Of a stretch of 64,000 nucleotides of DNA, positions 44,347 through 56,621 are shown in pieces. The stretch is from Heloderma charlesbogerti (taxonomy: Eukaryota > Chordata > Lepidosauria > Squamata > Helodermatidae). Made by a program: the position numbers and the translations under genes. Where the stretch lies: assembly GCA_026122225.1 (NCBI GenBank), contig JANEZZ010002360.1, forward strand, positions 62,001 through 126,000, in the 5' to 3' direction. The number at the start of each line of letters is the position of its first letter. The stretch's first letter is position 1. The notes beneath the pieces are model-generated. The model ran no database searches, was not told the origin of the DNA, and was given only the letters and a program-made list of their open reading frames with translations.

Positions 44347-44703
44347 GCACCACCAGACAGGCCGCTTAACAAGATCAGCCTCGGATGGCCTTCTCTCTGT
44401 GTCCAATCAGCCAGGACAGACGGACTGGTAAGGACAAGGGAGAGGGCCTTCTCTGTGGTGGCCCCACCCTGTGGAAATCCCTCCTTAGGGAACTCCACCA
44501 TGCCCCCTCTTTAATGAGCTTCCGCCATGCATTAAAAATGTGGTTGTTCAGGCAGGCATTTGGGGGTGGGTTAGAGTATTTTTAGAATATGATGTTTTTA
44601 GTGTAGAATTTTATTGTTTTAAACTGTTCTATTGTTGTACATCACCCAGAGTGGCTGGGTGACCGGCCAGATGGGTGATTAATAAATTTAATAAATAAAT
44701 AAA
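44347..44703 (+). mobile_element. L2-like LINE 3' end
   Basis: In broken frames it encodes the C-terminal signature PTLWKSLLRELHHAPSLMSF of a jockey-superfamily reverse transcriptase. The 3' untranslated end cacccagagtggctgggtga and an AATAAAT tail follow. The same end occurs at 48541-48979. Confidence 0.7.
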
Positions 44704-44705
44704 AA

Positions 44706-45165
44706 TGTTCTATGTGGGGCTGCTGTTGAGGCTGTTCTGGAAGCTGGAGCTAGTGCAGAATGCAGCAGCTCAGCCGTTGTCGGGAGCTGCCCCTTTTCAG
44801 CATGCAACTCCTTTGCTGAGGAAACTGCACTGGCTGCCTATTCACTACCAGGCCAGGTTTAAGGTTCTGTACCAGTGTGTAAAGCCCTAAACAACTTGGG
44901 AGCAGGCTAATGGAGAGAGCACCTTCTCCCTTATCGACCTGCCTGGGAGTCACTGAGGTCATCAGAGGGCATGCTCTTGGTGGTTCCTCGTGGACCTATA
45001 GCCCGATAGGAGTACACCCAGAGAAGAGCCTTCAGTGTGGTGGCTCACTTTCTGTGGAACTCCCTGCCTCTGGATGTCAGGCAGGCACCAACACTGTACT
45101 GTTTTCAGGGCCTGCTGAAAACATCTTCATTTCAAGAAGCCTTCCTTGACTGACCAGCCATGGTT
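44706..45165 (+). mobile_element. L2-like LINE C-terminal fragment, second copy
   Basis: VQNAAAQPLSG and LRKLHWLPIHYQARFKVLY are typical reverse transcriptase C-terminal motifs of L2-like LINEs. The frame ends after CVKP and degrades. Confidence 0.65.
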
Positions 45166-45193
45166 TTTATTGGCATTGGTATTGGCTGTTTAG

Positions 45194-47752
45194 TAGGGAT
45201 GTCAGAGAATTTCTCCACGAATCTCCAGGAGGCCGAATGCCAACGCATTTGGCCTCCCGAAATTGGTGGAGAAATGGTTCGCCACCCCCCCACCACCACC
45301 CCGCCACCCCCCCGGGATGGGACTTGCCTTGGTCGCATGTCCCTGGCGGCGGCGGCTCCCAGCGGCAGTTCGATGGCAGCGCGGTGGCGGCGGCCGGTCT
45401 TCCGACCGGCCGCCACCGCCGCCATTTCCAAGTAAAAGCAACAACAACAACAACAACAACAAATGTGATAGGCTACTAAGGATGGACGAAAGTCCCTTAC
45501 CTGGTCCTGCAGCTTGCTTCGCGGTGGGGGGGAGGTGCTTCGGTTCTCCCCCCGAAGTTCAGGCCGGGGAGAAGCTCCCCGTCTCCCCGGCCGCGAAATA
45601 GAAAAGTAAATGTAAACACACACACACACATGTGATAGGCTACATAACGATTTACGTAGCCTATCACAGCTAGATTTCCAAAGTCAGCCATGATAGGCTA
45701 CGTAAATCATTACGTAGCCTATCACGGGTGACTTTGAAAAAAAAAAAGCACATACGCAAATGGCGGCGCCCATGGGCGCCGCCACTTGCGTTCCTTATTT
45801 GGGCCCCGGTAGTCTACATAAAGATTTACTTAGACTACCCAGGCCCAAATAAGGGCGCCGCCATTTGCATACATGCTTTTTTTTCTTTCTTTCAAAGTCA
45901 GCCGTGATAGGCTACATAAAGATTTACATAGCCTATCACGGTGTTTTTTAAAAAACTAGCCGTGATAGGCTACGTAAATCTTTACGTAGCCTATTGTCAA
46001 GGGCTCCTTGGAGGCCTCTCTCAGTCTAATCCAGTAGCCAAGTCCAGACACAGACAAAGGGATTCCTTCCAAAGCTTTATTCTTCTTTTACAACTTAACA
46101 ACTCTACCGTTTGCAACTAGATCTGAGCAGCAGAGTACCTATGCCCTAAGTTGGAACAGTTGGTCCCCGTTTGAAAGGGAATTACTGGCAGACCCCTGAA
46201 CTTAAGGACTAGGGAGAGTCCCTCCCCTTTTCCCTTGGATCCTCTGGGCGCAGCCGTTGTTTGAGCGTCAACCGGGCACTACGCCTCCTTTCCGCGCCCT
46301 CCATCTGGCGCCGCTCTCTGTGTCTGCACTGCGCATCCACCACGTCTCCTATCTGTGCTCGGTCACTCCCTGGACTGCTTTCTAATCTAGGAATGCTGGT
46401 GGGAGGAATCTCCGTCAGCTGCGGGCCCTGGGAAAGAGGAGCGCGCTCCTCTCCCAGGAGCGACTGCTGTTCCTCCGAATCAGAACTACTCTGGGATTCT
46501 ATGGGCTCAGTGTTCACCCTGACACCTATCACGTTTGTTTGTTTTTGTTTTTGTTTTACTTGGAAATGGCAGCAGCGGCAGCAGCTGGTCGGAAGACCAG
46601 CCGCCACCACCGCCAAACTGCCGCCGAACCGCCGCCGGAGTCACCGCTGCCGCCAGGGACATTCGAGCAAGGTACGTCCCGTCCCGGGGGGGAAACCATT
46701 TCTCCACCAATTTCGGGGGGCCGAATGCGCTGGCATTCGGCCTCCCCGAGATTCGTGGAGAAATTCTCTGACATCCCTACTCCCCCCCCCCGGAATCCTG
46801 CCCAGCCGGCTCCGCTCCGCAGCAGCTCTGCAGAGCAGCTGGCCAGGGCCGTCCGCAGCCAGATTGCCGGCTGCAGACGGGCTGCTGTGGACGCAAATGG
46901 CGGCTGCCATAGTGGCCGCCATTTGCGTCCAGCCATGCTGCCGTGATAGGCTACATATGTATTTACATAGCCTATCACACTAAGCCAAAAAAACCCACAA
47001 AAAACCAGTGTACGCAAATCGCGAAAAATAGGGAATGCAAATGGAGAAAAATAGTGAAACAGCGAAAAATAGGGAACGCAAATGGCGGCCGCCATAGCCG
47101 CCGGCCGCCATTTGCATTCCCTATTTTTCACCGTTCTAGCCTACATAAATATTTATGTAGGCTATTACGGCGAAAAAAAGGGGAACACAAATAGCATAGT
47201 GGGCACTATTTGGCATTTGCGTTCCTTTTTTTGCCCTCCATAATAGCCTACGTAAATATTTACGTAGGCTAGAACGGCAGGAAAAAAAGAACGCAAATGG
47301 CGCCCACTATGCTATTTGCATTCCCCTGGTTTTTTGCTGTAATAGCCTACGTAAATATTTACGTAGGATAAAACGGCAAAAAATAGGGAACACAAATGGC
47401 GGCCGCTGTAGCTGCCACCATTTGCGTACACTGGTTTTTTGGGCAGGGGGTTAGCCGTGATAGGCTACGTAAATACTTATGTAGCCTATCACAGCTGCAA
47501 AGACACCAATGGTGGCCGCAGCAGCCCGGCCACGGCCGGCCAGGAGACCAACCGCCGGAGCTGCCACCGCCGCCGGAACCGCCGCCGCCGGAACCGCCGC
47601 CGCTGAATCCACCACATCCGCCCCAGGTAAGTTCCGTCCCAGGGGGATTCTGTGGGGGGGCAGGAGGCCGTTCAGCCACGGATTCCAGGGGGGCTGGATT
47701 CTAAAGAATCCAGCCTCACTGGAATCCATGACAGAATTCTCTGCCATCACTA
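45194..47752. mobile_element. PH element mosaic (several ends, split by a solo LTR)
   Basis: Termini occur at 45194 (tagggatgtcagagaatt), 45477 (taaggatggacgaaag) and 46779 (gacatcccta). The stretch 46780-47752 lacks a left end and finishes catcacta. TACGTA palindromes are abundant, with a nested block at 47030-47400. No pair of termini has a matching TSD, so nesting plus deletion or recombination is likely. Confidence 0.75.
45995..46524 (-). mobile_element. Solo LTR (530 bp) inside a PH palindrome
   Basis: It starts TGTCAAGG and ends CCTGACA on the plus strand and is flanked by cctat on both sides (45990-45994 and 46525-46529), a 5-bp TSD. On the minus strand AATAAA (46081-46076) lies near the end, so the LTR points left. 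Its minus strand has an open frame with RRSARL, like the end of Gypsy-type polyproteins (inference). It split the right arm of the palindrome at 45960. Confidence 0.75.
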
Positions 47753-48076
47753 CCCTGCCCCTGGCTTTCGTGAAATCCTTCCCTCTCCGCAAAAGAGGCA
47801 TTGATTTTTCTCCCTCTTTTGCAGGGAGGGGGAGAATTTTGAACAATGTTTGAGTGGGAGTCAGGAGGCAGGGATCCCCTCTACCTTATTTAGTGTGCGA
47901 GGTGGCTCAGGAGGCTTCTACTTATCCTTTTGTACTTCTAAAACCTCTCCCATGCACTCACAGCATCACGGGGCTCTTCACAGCTGGCTTTCAGTTCAGC
48001 AGGAGTTCTTGGAATTGCCAGTGTCACATGGTCTCATGGCAAGGCCAGGAGCTGCTGCAGCAGAGTTGTTGCAAGC

Positions 48077-48371
48077 TAGGGATGGCGGAGAAATCCGCCA
48101 TGGACTCCAGTGAGGCTGAATTCTTTAGAATCCAGCCCCCCGGAGTCTGTGGCGGAACGGAATCCCCCTCCCGGACTGACCCTACCTGGTCGTTGGCCGT
48201 CCGGTCCGTCCTCAGCTGCCTCAGCGGTCTGTTGCCCCTCCTGCGGCTCCGCGGCCTTGCTGCAGAGCGGAGCTGACTGGAGAGGATTCCTGGGGGAGAG
48301 GGACAGATCGCCTCCCCCCCCCCAAGCAGACGCCTCCCGGCGGATTGGTAAGTGGGGTTCGTACACCCCTA
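48077..48371. mobile_element. PH element, short copy (295 bp)
   Basis: The ends are tagggatggcgg and cacccta. The flanks ttgcaagc and cagcaagc agree at 6 of 8. It lacks any TACGTA palindrome, so it consists of little more than the two ends. Confidence 0.75.
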
Positions 48372-48540
48372 CAGCAAGCAGAAATGGGACTCATTTTGAA
48401 GTTCTTTGCAAGCAGGAATAGGACAATGCAGGAATGGGACACGTTTGCAAGCTCTTAAAGCCTTAGAAATCTCCCTTTCCTGCTTGCCACATGGGAAATT
48501 CTTGTTTGCAGCATTAGAAACTAGTTACCAGTTGTTTTCC

Positions 48541-48979
48541 AGACCAAATTCAAGGTGTTGGTTTTGACCTTTAAAACCCTATATGGCTCCGGCCCAGCCT
48601 ATCTCAAGGAGCGCCTCCAGCAACACCAGATAGGCCGCTCAACAAGATCAGCCTCGGATGGCCTTCTCTGTGTTCCATCAGCCAGGACAGCTAGGCTGGT
48701 GAGGACGAGGGAGAGGGCCTTCTCTTTGGTGGCCCCCACTCTGTGGAACTCCCTCCCTAAGGAACTCCACCATGCCCCCTCTTTAATCAGCTTCCACCAT
48801 GCATTAAAAACATGGTTGTTCAGGCAGGCATTTGGGGTGGGCTAGGGTAATTTTAGAAATGTGATGTTTTTAATGTTGAATGTTATTGTGTAAACTGTTT
48901 TTATTGTTGTACATCACCCAGAGTGGCTGGGTGACTGGCCAGATGGGCGATTAATAAATTTAATAAATAAATAATAAAT
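48541..48979 (+). mobile_element. L2-like LINE 3' end
   Basis: An open stretch encodes FKVLVLTFKTLYG and then LVAPTLWNSLPKELHHAP, the reverse transcriptase C-terminus. The same tail as at 44347 follows (gcgattaataaatttaataa). Confidence 0.75.
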
Positions 48980-48984
48980 AGAGA

Positions 48985-49343
48985 TGGGCAACCCCTCCAA
49001 CATCTGGTCTGGGGGGGGTCCACCACGGGGAAATCTGAGTCACTTTGAACTTTCCAGATTTCCCCGAGCCCTGGTGCATCCACCAGATTTTTGGGGGCAT
49101 CTTCCCAGATTTTGTGGGGCATTTTTTCAAAAGGCAAGATACGCTAAGAGCAGCTGCCATTAGCCTATTTTGGCTCCGGTGGCGGCTCCAGGTCATCTTC
49201 AGGGCTGCTGCAGCCGCAAATGGTGGCCTTCACAGCGGCCGCCACTTGCGTCTCTGCTTTAGCCATGATAGGCTACGTAAATATTTACGTAGCCTATCAC
49301 AGCCTAGCGTAGGGATGCAAATGGCATCCCCTACGCAGGACGC
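48985..49343. mobile_element. PH-related fragment
   Basis: A TACGTA-type palindrome (49264-49303) and ATGGCGGC-like hairpins at 49215-49250 and 49316-49348 abut a CR1 copy. The left 200 bases are diverged. Confidence 0.55.
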
Positions 49344-51150
49344 CATTTCCCCCAGAGTTCCCGTAAGTGCTACTTTATCCACTACGTCATCTCTGTTGGT
49401 TAGGATCAAGTCAAGGATAGCTGATCCTCTAGTTCCTTCCTCTACTTTCTGTGGGAGGAAGTTATCCGCCACACAAGTCAGGAATTTCTTGGAGGGCCAT
49501 GTTTTGCAGAATTTGTCTCCCAACAAATATTGGGGAAATTGAAGTCCCCCATTACTTCTACATCATGCTTCCTTGAAACCTTGGCAATTTGCTTTTCAAA
49601 AGTTTCATCCTTGTCTTCTCCTTGATTGGGTGGCTGGTAGTAGACTGCAACCACCAGGTTCCTTTTATCCTTTGCTCCATTTATTTTAACCCAGATGCTC
49701 TCAATGGGGCTACCAAGCTCATCCTCCTGTATTTCTGTGCAGAGGTATTATTTTTCACGTATAGTGCAACCCCACCTCCCTTTCTGTTCCTCCTGTTCTT
49801 TCTGAACAAGTTATATCCTTCAATTGCTGTATTCTAGTCATGGGAGTCATCCCACCAAGTCTCAGTTATACCTATCAACTCTTAATTTCCCTCCTGTATT
49901 AAGAGTTCAAGTTTGTTCTGTTTGTTTCTCATACTCTGGGCATTAGTGTATAATCATTGAAGACCATGTGCTTTATAGTCTGGCTTTCTTCCTACATGTT
50001 TCTGAAGACTATTATTGGGTGCTATTAGAGCTGCTGTCTCCGTTGTGGTGCATGAGCCTTCATCCATTGTTAATCCCAACTTTACATCTCCCTTCCCTGT
50101 AGGATTCAGTCTAAAGCCCTCCTGATGAAGTTCTTCTTAATGTGGCCAAACACATTCTTCCCAGCCTTTGTGAGGTGCACAAAGATGGACTTGCTAACAG
50201 TCCATCTTCCAGCTCGCGGTCCCCAAATCCAAATCTCTCTCGTCGGCACCACTTTTGTAGCCAGTCATTCACCCAGAGTATTTTTCTTTCCCTTTCTGTC
50301 CCTCTTCTAACTACTGGAAGGAAGGATGAGAAAACTATCTGGGCCCCAAAGTTCTTGAGTTTCCTTCCCAAAGCTTCAAAGTCTGACGTGATTTCTTCAT
50401 AGCTCCACTTGGCAGTATCATTTGTTCCCACATGGATGAGAAGAAAGTGATACCTGTCAATGGGGTTTATGAGTGCAGGCAACCCTTCAGTCACATCTCT
50501 AATCTGTCCTCCTGGGAGACAGCATACTTGGCGAGTCCATGGGTCTTCATGACATGCTTGGGTTTCAACCCCATGCAGCAAGGAGTCTCCCACTACTACT
50601 ACTCTTCTCTTCTTGTTGTTGTAGGCCTTGGTTTCATCACCTCTGCTTGACTGACCTTAAGCCTCTTGCTCACTCTTATGAAGGTTCCCCTGTATAGTTC
50701 TTCCTATGCAGGCTGTCCTCCAGTCTCATCCTCAAGTACCTGGAAATGGTTCCATAGTTCCACTGCCTCCACTGGCGCAGTGTGGCTTTTAGTTCTTCTG
50801 CTCCTGTCACTCTTTTCCAATGAGTATGCTCTACTTCATTTTTCCTCACCTCAGCATTTTCCTCTTCTGCCTCAGCTTGCTGTTGCTCTTCTAGCTTCTG
50901 TTCTTCACTCTGCTGCTGTAGTTCCACCATTCTGTCCAAGAACTCTTCGTGTTCTCTTATTCCCCGGTGGGTCGCCACTCACCCACTCCAGTCCTCTTAC
51001 TTTTTCTTCCAACAGCGTGATCAACTTGCACTTGTTGCACGTGTAGGCCATGTTGATCTCAGGCAAGAAAACAAACATTGCACCAACATTGCAGGTCACC
51101 ACCACTGGAGAGTCTTTTCTTTCCATAGCCTCTGTTCCCTTTTTGTGTCC
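49344..51150 (-). pseudogene. CR1 LINE, 5' part: ORF1 (zinc-finger-like, coiled coil, SGNH esterase) and start of ORF2
   Basis: Going down the minus strand: 51126-50905 has YTCNKCK, a zinc-knuckle-like start; 50978-50676 a Glu/Gln-rich coiled coil; 50593-50111 the ORF1 esterase with GDSLLHG and HVGTND, the SGNH block I and III motifs; then the endonuclease part of ORF2 in broken frames to 49344. It stops inside the endonuclease, where the PH fragment begins. Frames are interrupted, so it is inactive. The stretch 49344-50300 is an inverted copy of 54133-53179. Confidence 0.85.
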
Positions 51151-51545
51151 ATCACTACATCTTGTGGAAGTGAATTCCCTAATTTAAGTATGCACTGTGG
51201 GAAGAAGTCATTCCTTTTATCTGTCCTGAATCTCCCACCAAACAGCTTCATGGGATGACCCTGTTGGATTCTAGTATTATGCAAAAGGGAGAAAAATGTC
51301 TCCCTATCCACATTCTCCACACCAGGCATAATTTTGCAGACCTCTATCATGTCTCCCCTCACCCTCCTTTTTTCCAAGCTAAATAATCCCAGCTGTTGTA
51401 ATCCTCCCCATAGGGGAGATGCTCCAGCCCCTTGATCATTTAAGTTGCTCTTTTCTGTACTTTTTCCAGCTCTACAATATGTCTTTTTAGGTATGGTGAC
51501 CAGACCTGCACAACAGGGGAGAAGAGCATTTCCAAGCACAGGCTA
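51150..51545 (-). pseudogene. CR1/L3-like LINE reverse transcriptase C-terminal fragment
   Basis: On the minus strand LGLFSLEKRRVRGDMIEVCK, then HPMKLFGGRFRTDKR and LGNSLPQDVV form the C-terminal region of a different, older CR1-related LINE. It runs directly into the 5' start of the CR1 above. Confidence 0.7.
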
Positions 51546-51769
51546 TACTGTACATGGAATGCAAAAGGAGGAAACACACACACACACACACACACCCCTC
51601 AGCCATATCCTAATATTAATGTGTCAAAGCCACACACCCTGAAAATTTCTCCAAAAATGCTCACACCTTCCCACAATGTTTGTACGAGATTTCTTTTTGA
51701 CCCCCCCCCCCACGAATGGTAAAAAAAAAATGATTGAAATATTTGGCACAGCACTACTCCTAACCATTT

Positions 51770-52415
51770 CTGCAGTCCCAGGGCAATGGAGTGTTATTTC
51801 TGGCTGGAAGTGTAGGCAAAGTCTTTGCAGCTGCTCTTTCTTTGTCTGATAGCTGGGGCCACACCACTCCTGGACTAGAAGAACCAAGCCTATCTAGTCC
51901 AGCATTCTATTCCCCCTGTAGCCAACCAGCTGCCCCAGTGGGGAGCCCACAAGCAGGACACAGGTGCAATACCACCCTCCCACTCATGTTCCCCAACAAC
52001 TGGTATTCAGAGCCATACTGCTTTCAGTATTGGGGGTAATATATATTGCTTTGAACTACAACTCCCACAATCCCTGATCATTGGCCATACTGGCTTGGGC
52101 TTATTAAACTGTAGTCCAAAACATCTGGAGGGCATCAGGTTACCTACCTTTGCTTCAATGGATCACTATTTCATAATATAAATTGCAGGCACAGCAGCCC
52201 TGATCCAGATTGGGACCACAATAGGATGAAAGCATTAAAGGCCCCCTAGCCCCCACAGTACTGAGTTCCAATACAGATTGCAGCCCCTGCTTTTAACCTA
52301 GAGTTGGGGATGTACAGGTTTTGTTAAATCCGTCTGTGTTTCATGGATTGGCAGGTCTCTTTCTTTCCATTGTCCGCTTTTTGATGGAATCCAATTCTTT
52401 TTAACCTGGGGCATT
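51770..52415. repeat. Segmental duplicate, right block A
   Basis: Mate of 8400-9560 in the same orientation. It lacks the PH element found at 8466-8924, and so shows the site before insertion. Confidence 0.75.
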
Positions 52416-52429
52416 TGCAAAATGCAAAG

Positions 52430-53180
52430 TGGGGCATTTGCGGGGTGGGTAGCTCAGGGGGATCTTAACAGCTTGTGAACCCTGACCCCAGTAGATCCAT
52501 TGCTCAGGGTAAGGATGGACAGATCATTCTATATCTTGTCTGTGTCAGCTTTGCAGGTGTTCAATCACATGTCCATCCCATCCTGTTTTCTACTAAACCT
52601 AACCTTATGGAAATTTGCATTTACATTCTACACATCTTCCCCCAAAATGCATTTATGTACATATTTTTAATGTGCATTTTTGTATGCATTTTCCCCTAAA
52701 ATGTGCATTTCCATGTGCATTTCCAAATTATGCATTTTTATATGCAAAGTTTTTGCATTGCAAAATTAGGCAAAGTGTGCCATCTAAAGGATAACTGCAG
52801 AAAGTGCTGAGGGTGGAGGGCAGGACTATACCACAGAGTAGAGCTACATACATGACAATTCCCAAAATGGTATCTATTTAAAAAAATACACACAGAGAGA
52901 CACACTAGAAATGGTGCAAACATCTTTACTCAGATGTAAGCCCCACTGAGATTAATGGGGCTTACTCCAGGGAAAGTGAATTTTGGATTGTAGCCAAAGT
53001 GCTTATTTTTGCTGCGAGAGCCTGGCAAATGTATGAAACATATAATGTAGGTAAAAATAAATGCTGGATCCTTCAGGATGTTTTTTAAAATGACATTTTC
53101 CAATTAAAATCTTGAACCCGAGCCAAGGTTAAATTTATTGAATGGTTATTCCCTTTGCTGTAGAGGAGCCTGTGTTACAT
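52430..53180. repeat. Segmental duplicate, right block B
   Basis: Mate of 11795-12290. Blocks A and B are adjacent here, whereas 2.2 kb lies between them in the left copy. The block ends at the 5' junction of a CR1. Confidence 0.72.
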
Positions 53181-53186
53181 TAAAAA

Positions 53187-53368
53187 TACTCCAGGTGAAT
53201 GACTGGCTACGAAGGTGGTGCCGACGAGAGAGATTTGGATTCTGGGACCACGGGCTATACTTTCTGGAAGATGGGCTGTCGGCTAGGGATGGGTTGCACC
53301 TCACAAAGGATGGGAAGAATGTGTTTGGCCACAGCATGAAGAACTTCATCAGGAGGGCTTTAAACTGA
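53187..53368 (+). pseudogene. CR1 ORF1 C-terminal end
   Basis: NDWLRRWCRRERFGF and LEDGLSARDGLHLTKDGK, then GHSMKNFIRRALN and a stop, form the end of the ORF1 esterase domain. The GDS and GTND motifs seen in the minus-strand copy lie upstream of the truncation. Confidence 0.8.
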
Positions 53369-53666
53369 ATCCTATGGGGGGGAAGGGAGATGTAAAGATG
53401 GGGGTAACAATGGACGTAGGCGCATGCACTGCAACGGAGAGAACAGCTCTGATAGTGCCCAATAATAGTCTTCAGACACATGTAGGAAGAAGCCAGACTA
53501 TGAGGCACGTGGTCTTTGATGTCTATATACTAATGTCCAGAGTATGGGAAACAAACAGAACGAACTTGAACTCTTAATACAAGAGGGAAATTATGACCTG
53601 ATAGGTATAACTGAGACTTGGTGGGATGACTCTCATGACTAGAATACAGCAATTGAAGGATATAAC

Positions 53667-55262
53667 TTGTTCAAAAAGAACAGGAGGAACAGAAAGGGAG
53701 GTGGGGTTGCACTGTATGTGAAAAATACATACCTCTGCACAGAAATACAGGAGGAGGAGCTTGGTAGCCCCATCGAGAGCATCTGGGTTGAAATAAATGG
53801 AGCAAAGAATAAAAGGAACCTGGTGGTCAGAGTCTACTACCGGCCACCCAATCAAGGAGAAGACAAGGATGAAACTTTTGAAAAGCAAATAGCCAATGTT
53901 TTAAGGAAGCATGATGTAGTAGTAAAGGGGGACTTCAATTTCCCCAATATTTGTTGGGAGACAAATTCTGCAAAACATGGCCCCTCCAGGAAATTCCTGA
54001 CTTGTGTGGCGGATAACTTCCTCCTACAGAAAGTAGAGGAAGGAACTAGAGGATCGGCTATCCTTGATTTGATCCTAACCAACAGAGATGACTTAGCGGA
54101 TAAAGTAGCAGTTACAGGAACTCTGGGGGAAAGCGACCATGTTGTACTTGAGTTCTTGGTTCTAAGGGAAGCAAAAGCCGAGTGTAGTCAAATGCGTACC
54201 CTGGATTTTAGGAAAGCTGATTTTCATAAACTCAGAAAAATGATCAGTAAGGTCCCATGGCAAGCGATGCTAATGAGAAAAGGAGTCCAAGATGGGTGGG
54301 AGCTTTTAAAAAAGGAAATTCTCAAGGCACAATTACAAAGAATTCCAAGAAGAAGAAAAGGTGGAAGACAACAGAAGAAGCCAATGTGTCTTCACAAAAA
54401 GCTTAGGGATGCCCTGAAAACAAAAAGGCACACATATAGGAAGTGGAAAGAAGGCCAAGCAACAAAGGAAGAGTACAGGCAGGTAGCACAGAATTGCAGG
54501 GATGGAGTCAGGAAGGCTAAAGCTGAGAACGAGCTGAGGTTAGCGAGGGATGATAAAAACAACAAAAAGCCTTTCTTCAGCTACGTGCATAGTAAAATGC
54601 AGAGGAAAGAAATGGTTGTTCAGCTATTAAATAAGGATGGCAAAATGATAACAGATGATAAAGAAAAGGCAGAGGTGCTCAATTCCTACTTTGGCTCAGT
54701 CTTCTCCCAAAAGAGGGTCTATGACCCCCCTGGCAAAGGCGAAGTACAGGCTGAAGGGGCAGGATTGCAGCTTGAGATCGATAGGCATATGGTCAAGGAA
54801 CACCTAATTACTTTGAATGAGTTCAAATCTCCAGGGCCAGATGAACTGCATCCTAGAGTCATAAAGGAACTGGCAGAAGAACTCTCAGAACCGCCATCTA
54901 TTCTCTTTGAGAAATCATGGAGGACGGGGGAAGTGCCAGATGACTGGAGGAGGTCTAATGTTGTCCCTATCTTCAAAAAGGGTAAAAAGGAGGAACCTGG
55001 GAACTACAGACCAGTCAGGCTAACATCAATCCCTGGGAAAATTCTGGAGCAGATCATAAAGCAATCCATCTGGAAGCACCTTGAAAACAATGCAGTGAGT
55101 ACTCGAAGCCAACATGGATTTGTCAAAAACAAGTCCTGCCAGACAAATCTGATCTCATTTTTTGATCAAGTAACCTCCCTTGTGGACCATGGGAATGCTG
55201 TAGACATCATAGACCTCAACTTCAGCAAAGCTTTTGACACAGTGCCCCATGATATCCTATGA
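53667..55262 (+). pseudogene. CR1 ORF2: endonuclease and reverse transcriptase (first part)
   Basis: 531 residues are open from 53667, a partial start since the true ORF2 begins further upstream. The endonuclease part has [19 protein letters not shown] and ESDHVVLEF, the last containing the catalytic SDH. The reverse transcriptase part begins around residue 390 (HPRVIKEL, FKKGKKEEPGNYRPV) and reaches LNFSKAFDTV, with the first catalytic aspartate region. A single-base deletion near 55258 then gives a stop at 55260-55262. Coding is otherwise well preserved, which suggests moderate age. Confidence 0.88.
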
Positions 55263-55896
55263 GCAAACTAGCTCAAAGTGGGCTAGATGAAACAATGATC
55301 TGGTGGATCCACAGTTGGCTACAGAATCAGACTCAAAGAGTGCTTATCAATGGGACCTTCTCAAAGTGGGGAGAGGTAACGAGTGGGGCACCGCAGGGCT
55401 CAGTCCTGGGCCCAGTGCTCTTCCACATTGTTATTAATGACTTGGAGGAGGAGGTGCAGGGAATGCTGATCAAATTTCCAGATGACATAAAATTGGGCGG
55501 GATAGCGAATACTTTGGAAGACAGAAACAAAATTCAAAGTGATCTGGATAGACTGGAGCGCTGGGCAGAAAACAACAGAATGACATTTAATAGGGAGAAA
55601 TGCCAAGTTCTGCACCTAGGAAAAAGAAACCAAATGCACCGTTACAAGATGGGGGATACGTGGCTCAACAACACTACAAGTGAGAAGGATCTTGGAATTG
55701 TTGTCGATCACAAGATGAATATGAGCCAACAATGTGATGTGGCTGCAAAAAAGGCACATTTTGGGCTGCATTAACAGAAGCATCGCTTCCAAATCCCGGG
55801 AGGTACTAGTTCCCCTCTACTCATCACTGGTTAGGCCTCGTCTGGAGTACTGTGTCCAGTTCTGGGCACCACACTTGAAGAAGGATGCAGACAAAC
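55259..55896 (+). pseudogene. CR1 ORF2: reverse transcriptase (second part)
   Basis: It continues in a shifted frame with GAPQGSVLGPVLF and FPDDIKLGG. The catalytic FADD box reads FPDD, a substitution in the active site. A further shift near 55750 leads to [11 protein letters not shown] and [20 protein letters not shown], where the PH element interrupts it. Confidence 0.88.
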
Positions 55897-56621
55897 TAGG
55901 GATGGCAGAGAATTTCTCCCCGAAACTTCGGGGGGCCGAGCGCCAACGTGTTCGGCCCCCCGAACATGTTTCGGGGAGAAATCCTCCGAACCCCCCCGCA
56001 CCCCGCACCCCTCCGGGACGGGACTTACCTTTGCCGAATGTCCCTCCCAGCGGCGGGTCCAGCCGGCGGTTCGGCGGGTGTTCGTGCGGGGCGGGAGCGG
56101 CAGCCGGTCTTTCGACCAGCTCCCGCCGCTGCCATTCCAATAAAAGAAGAAAAAAAACGCCCCCGTGATAGGCTACGTGACGATTAACATAGCCTATCAC
56201 GGCTAGATTTGCAAAGTCAGCTGTGATAGGCTACGTAAATCGTCACGTAGCCTATCACGGGTGACATTAAAAAAAAAAAAAGCCCCCGTGATAGGCTACG
56301 TGATGATTAACGTAGCCTATCACGGCTAGATTTGCAAAGTCAGCCGTGATAGGCTACGTTAATCGTCACGTAGCCTATCACGGGGGCGTTTTTTGTTTTT
56401 TTTTAAACTTTCGAGTTCGCGGCCGGGTGAGGCGGGAAGCCTCCTCCCCGGCCTGAATTTCGGCTGGGGCGAGGCGGGAAGCCTCCCCCGGCCTGAATTT
56501 CGGCCAGGGCAAGGCGGGAAGCCTCCCCCCCGGCCTGAACTTCACGGGGGGAGCAGCGAAGCACCTCCCCCCCACCGCGAACAAGCTTCGACGACAGGTA
56601 AGTGACTTTCGTCCACCCCTA
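55897..56621. mobile_element. PH element, 725 bp, inserted in CR1 ORF2
   Basis: The TSD agacaaac is perfect (55889-55896 and 56622-56629), and removal rejoins CR1 coding sequence exactly. This proves the element's limits: tagggatggcag at the left and tccacccccta-type (gtccacccta) at the right. Four TACGTA/TTAACGTA palindromes lie between 56165 and 56384 in an inverted arrangement. Donor-like aggtaagt is at 56596-56603. Confidence 0.95.

Noticed and set aside
46261..46983. 240-codon plus-strand frame
   Set aside because: It runs from a solo LTR into a PH element, so it is a chance fusion of two repeats.
53667..55774. Active CR1 polyprotein
   Set aside because: Frameshifts near 55258 and 55750, an altered FPDD catalytic box, a PH insertion and a missing 3' end make it a pseudogene.
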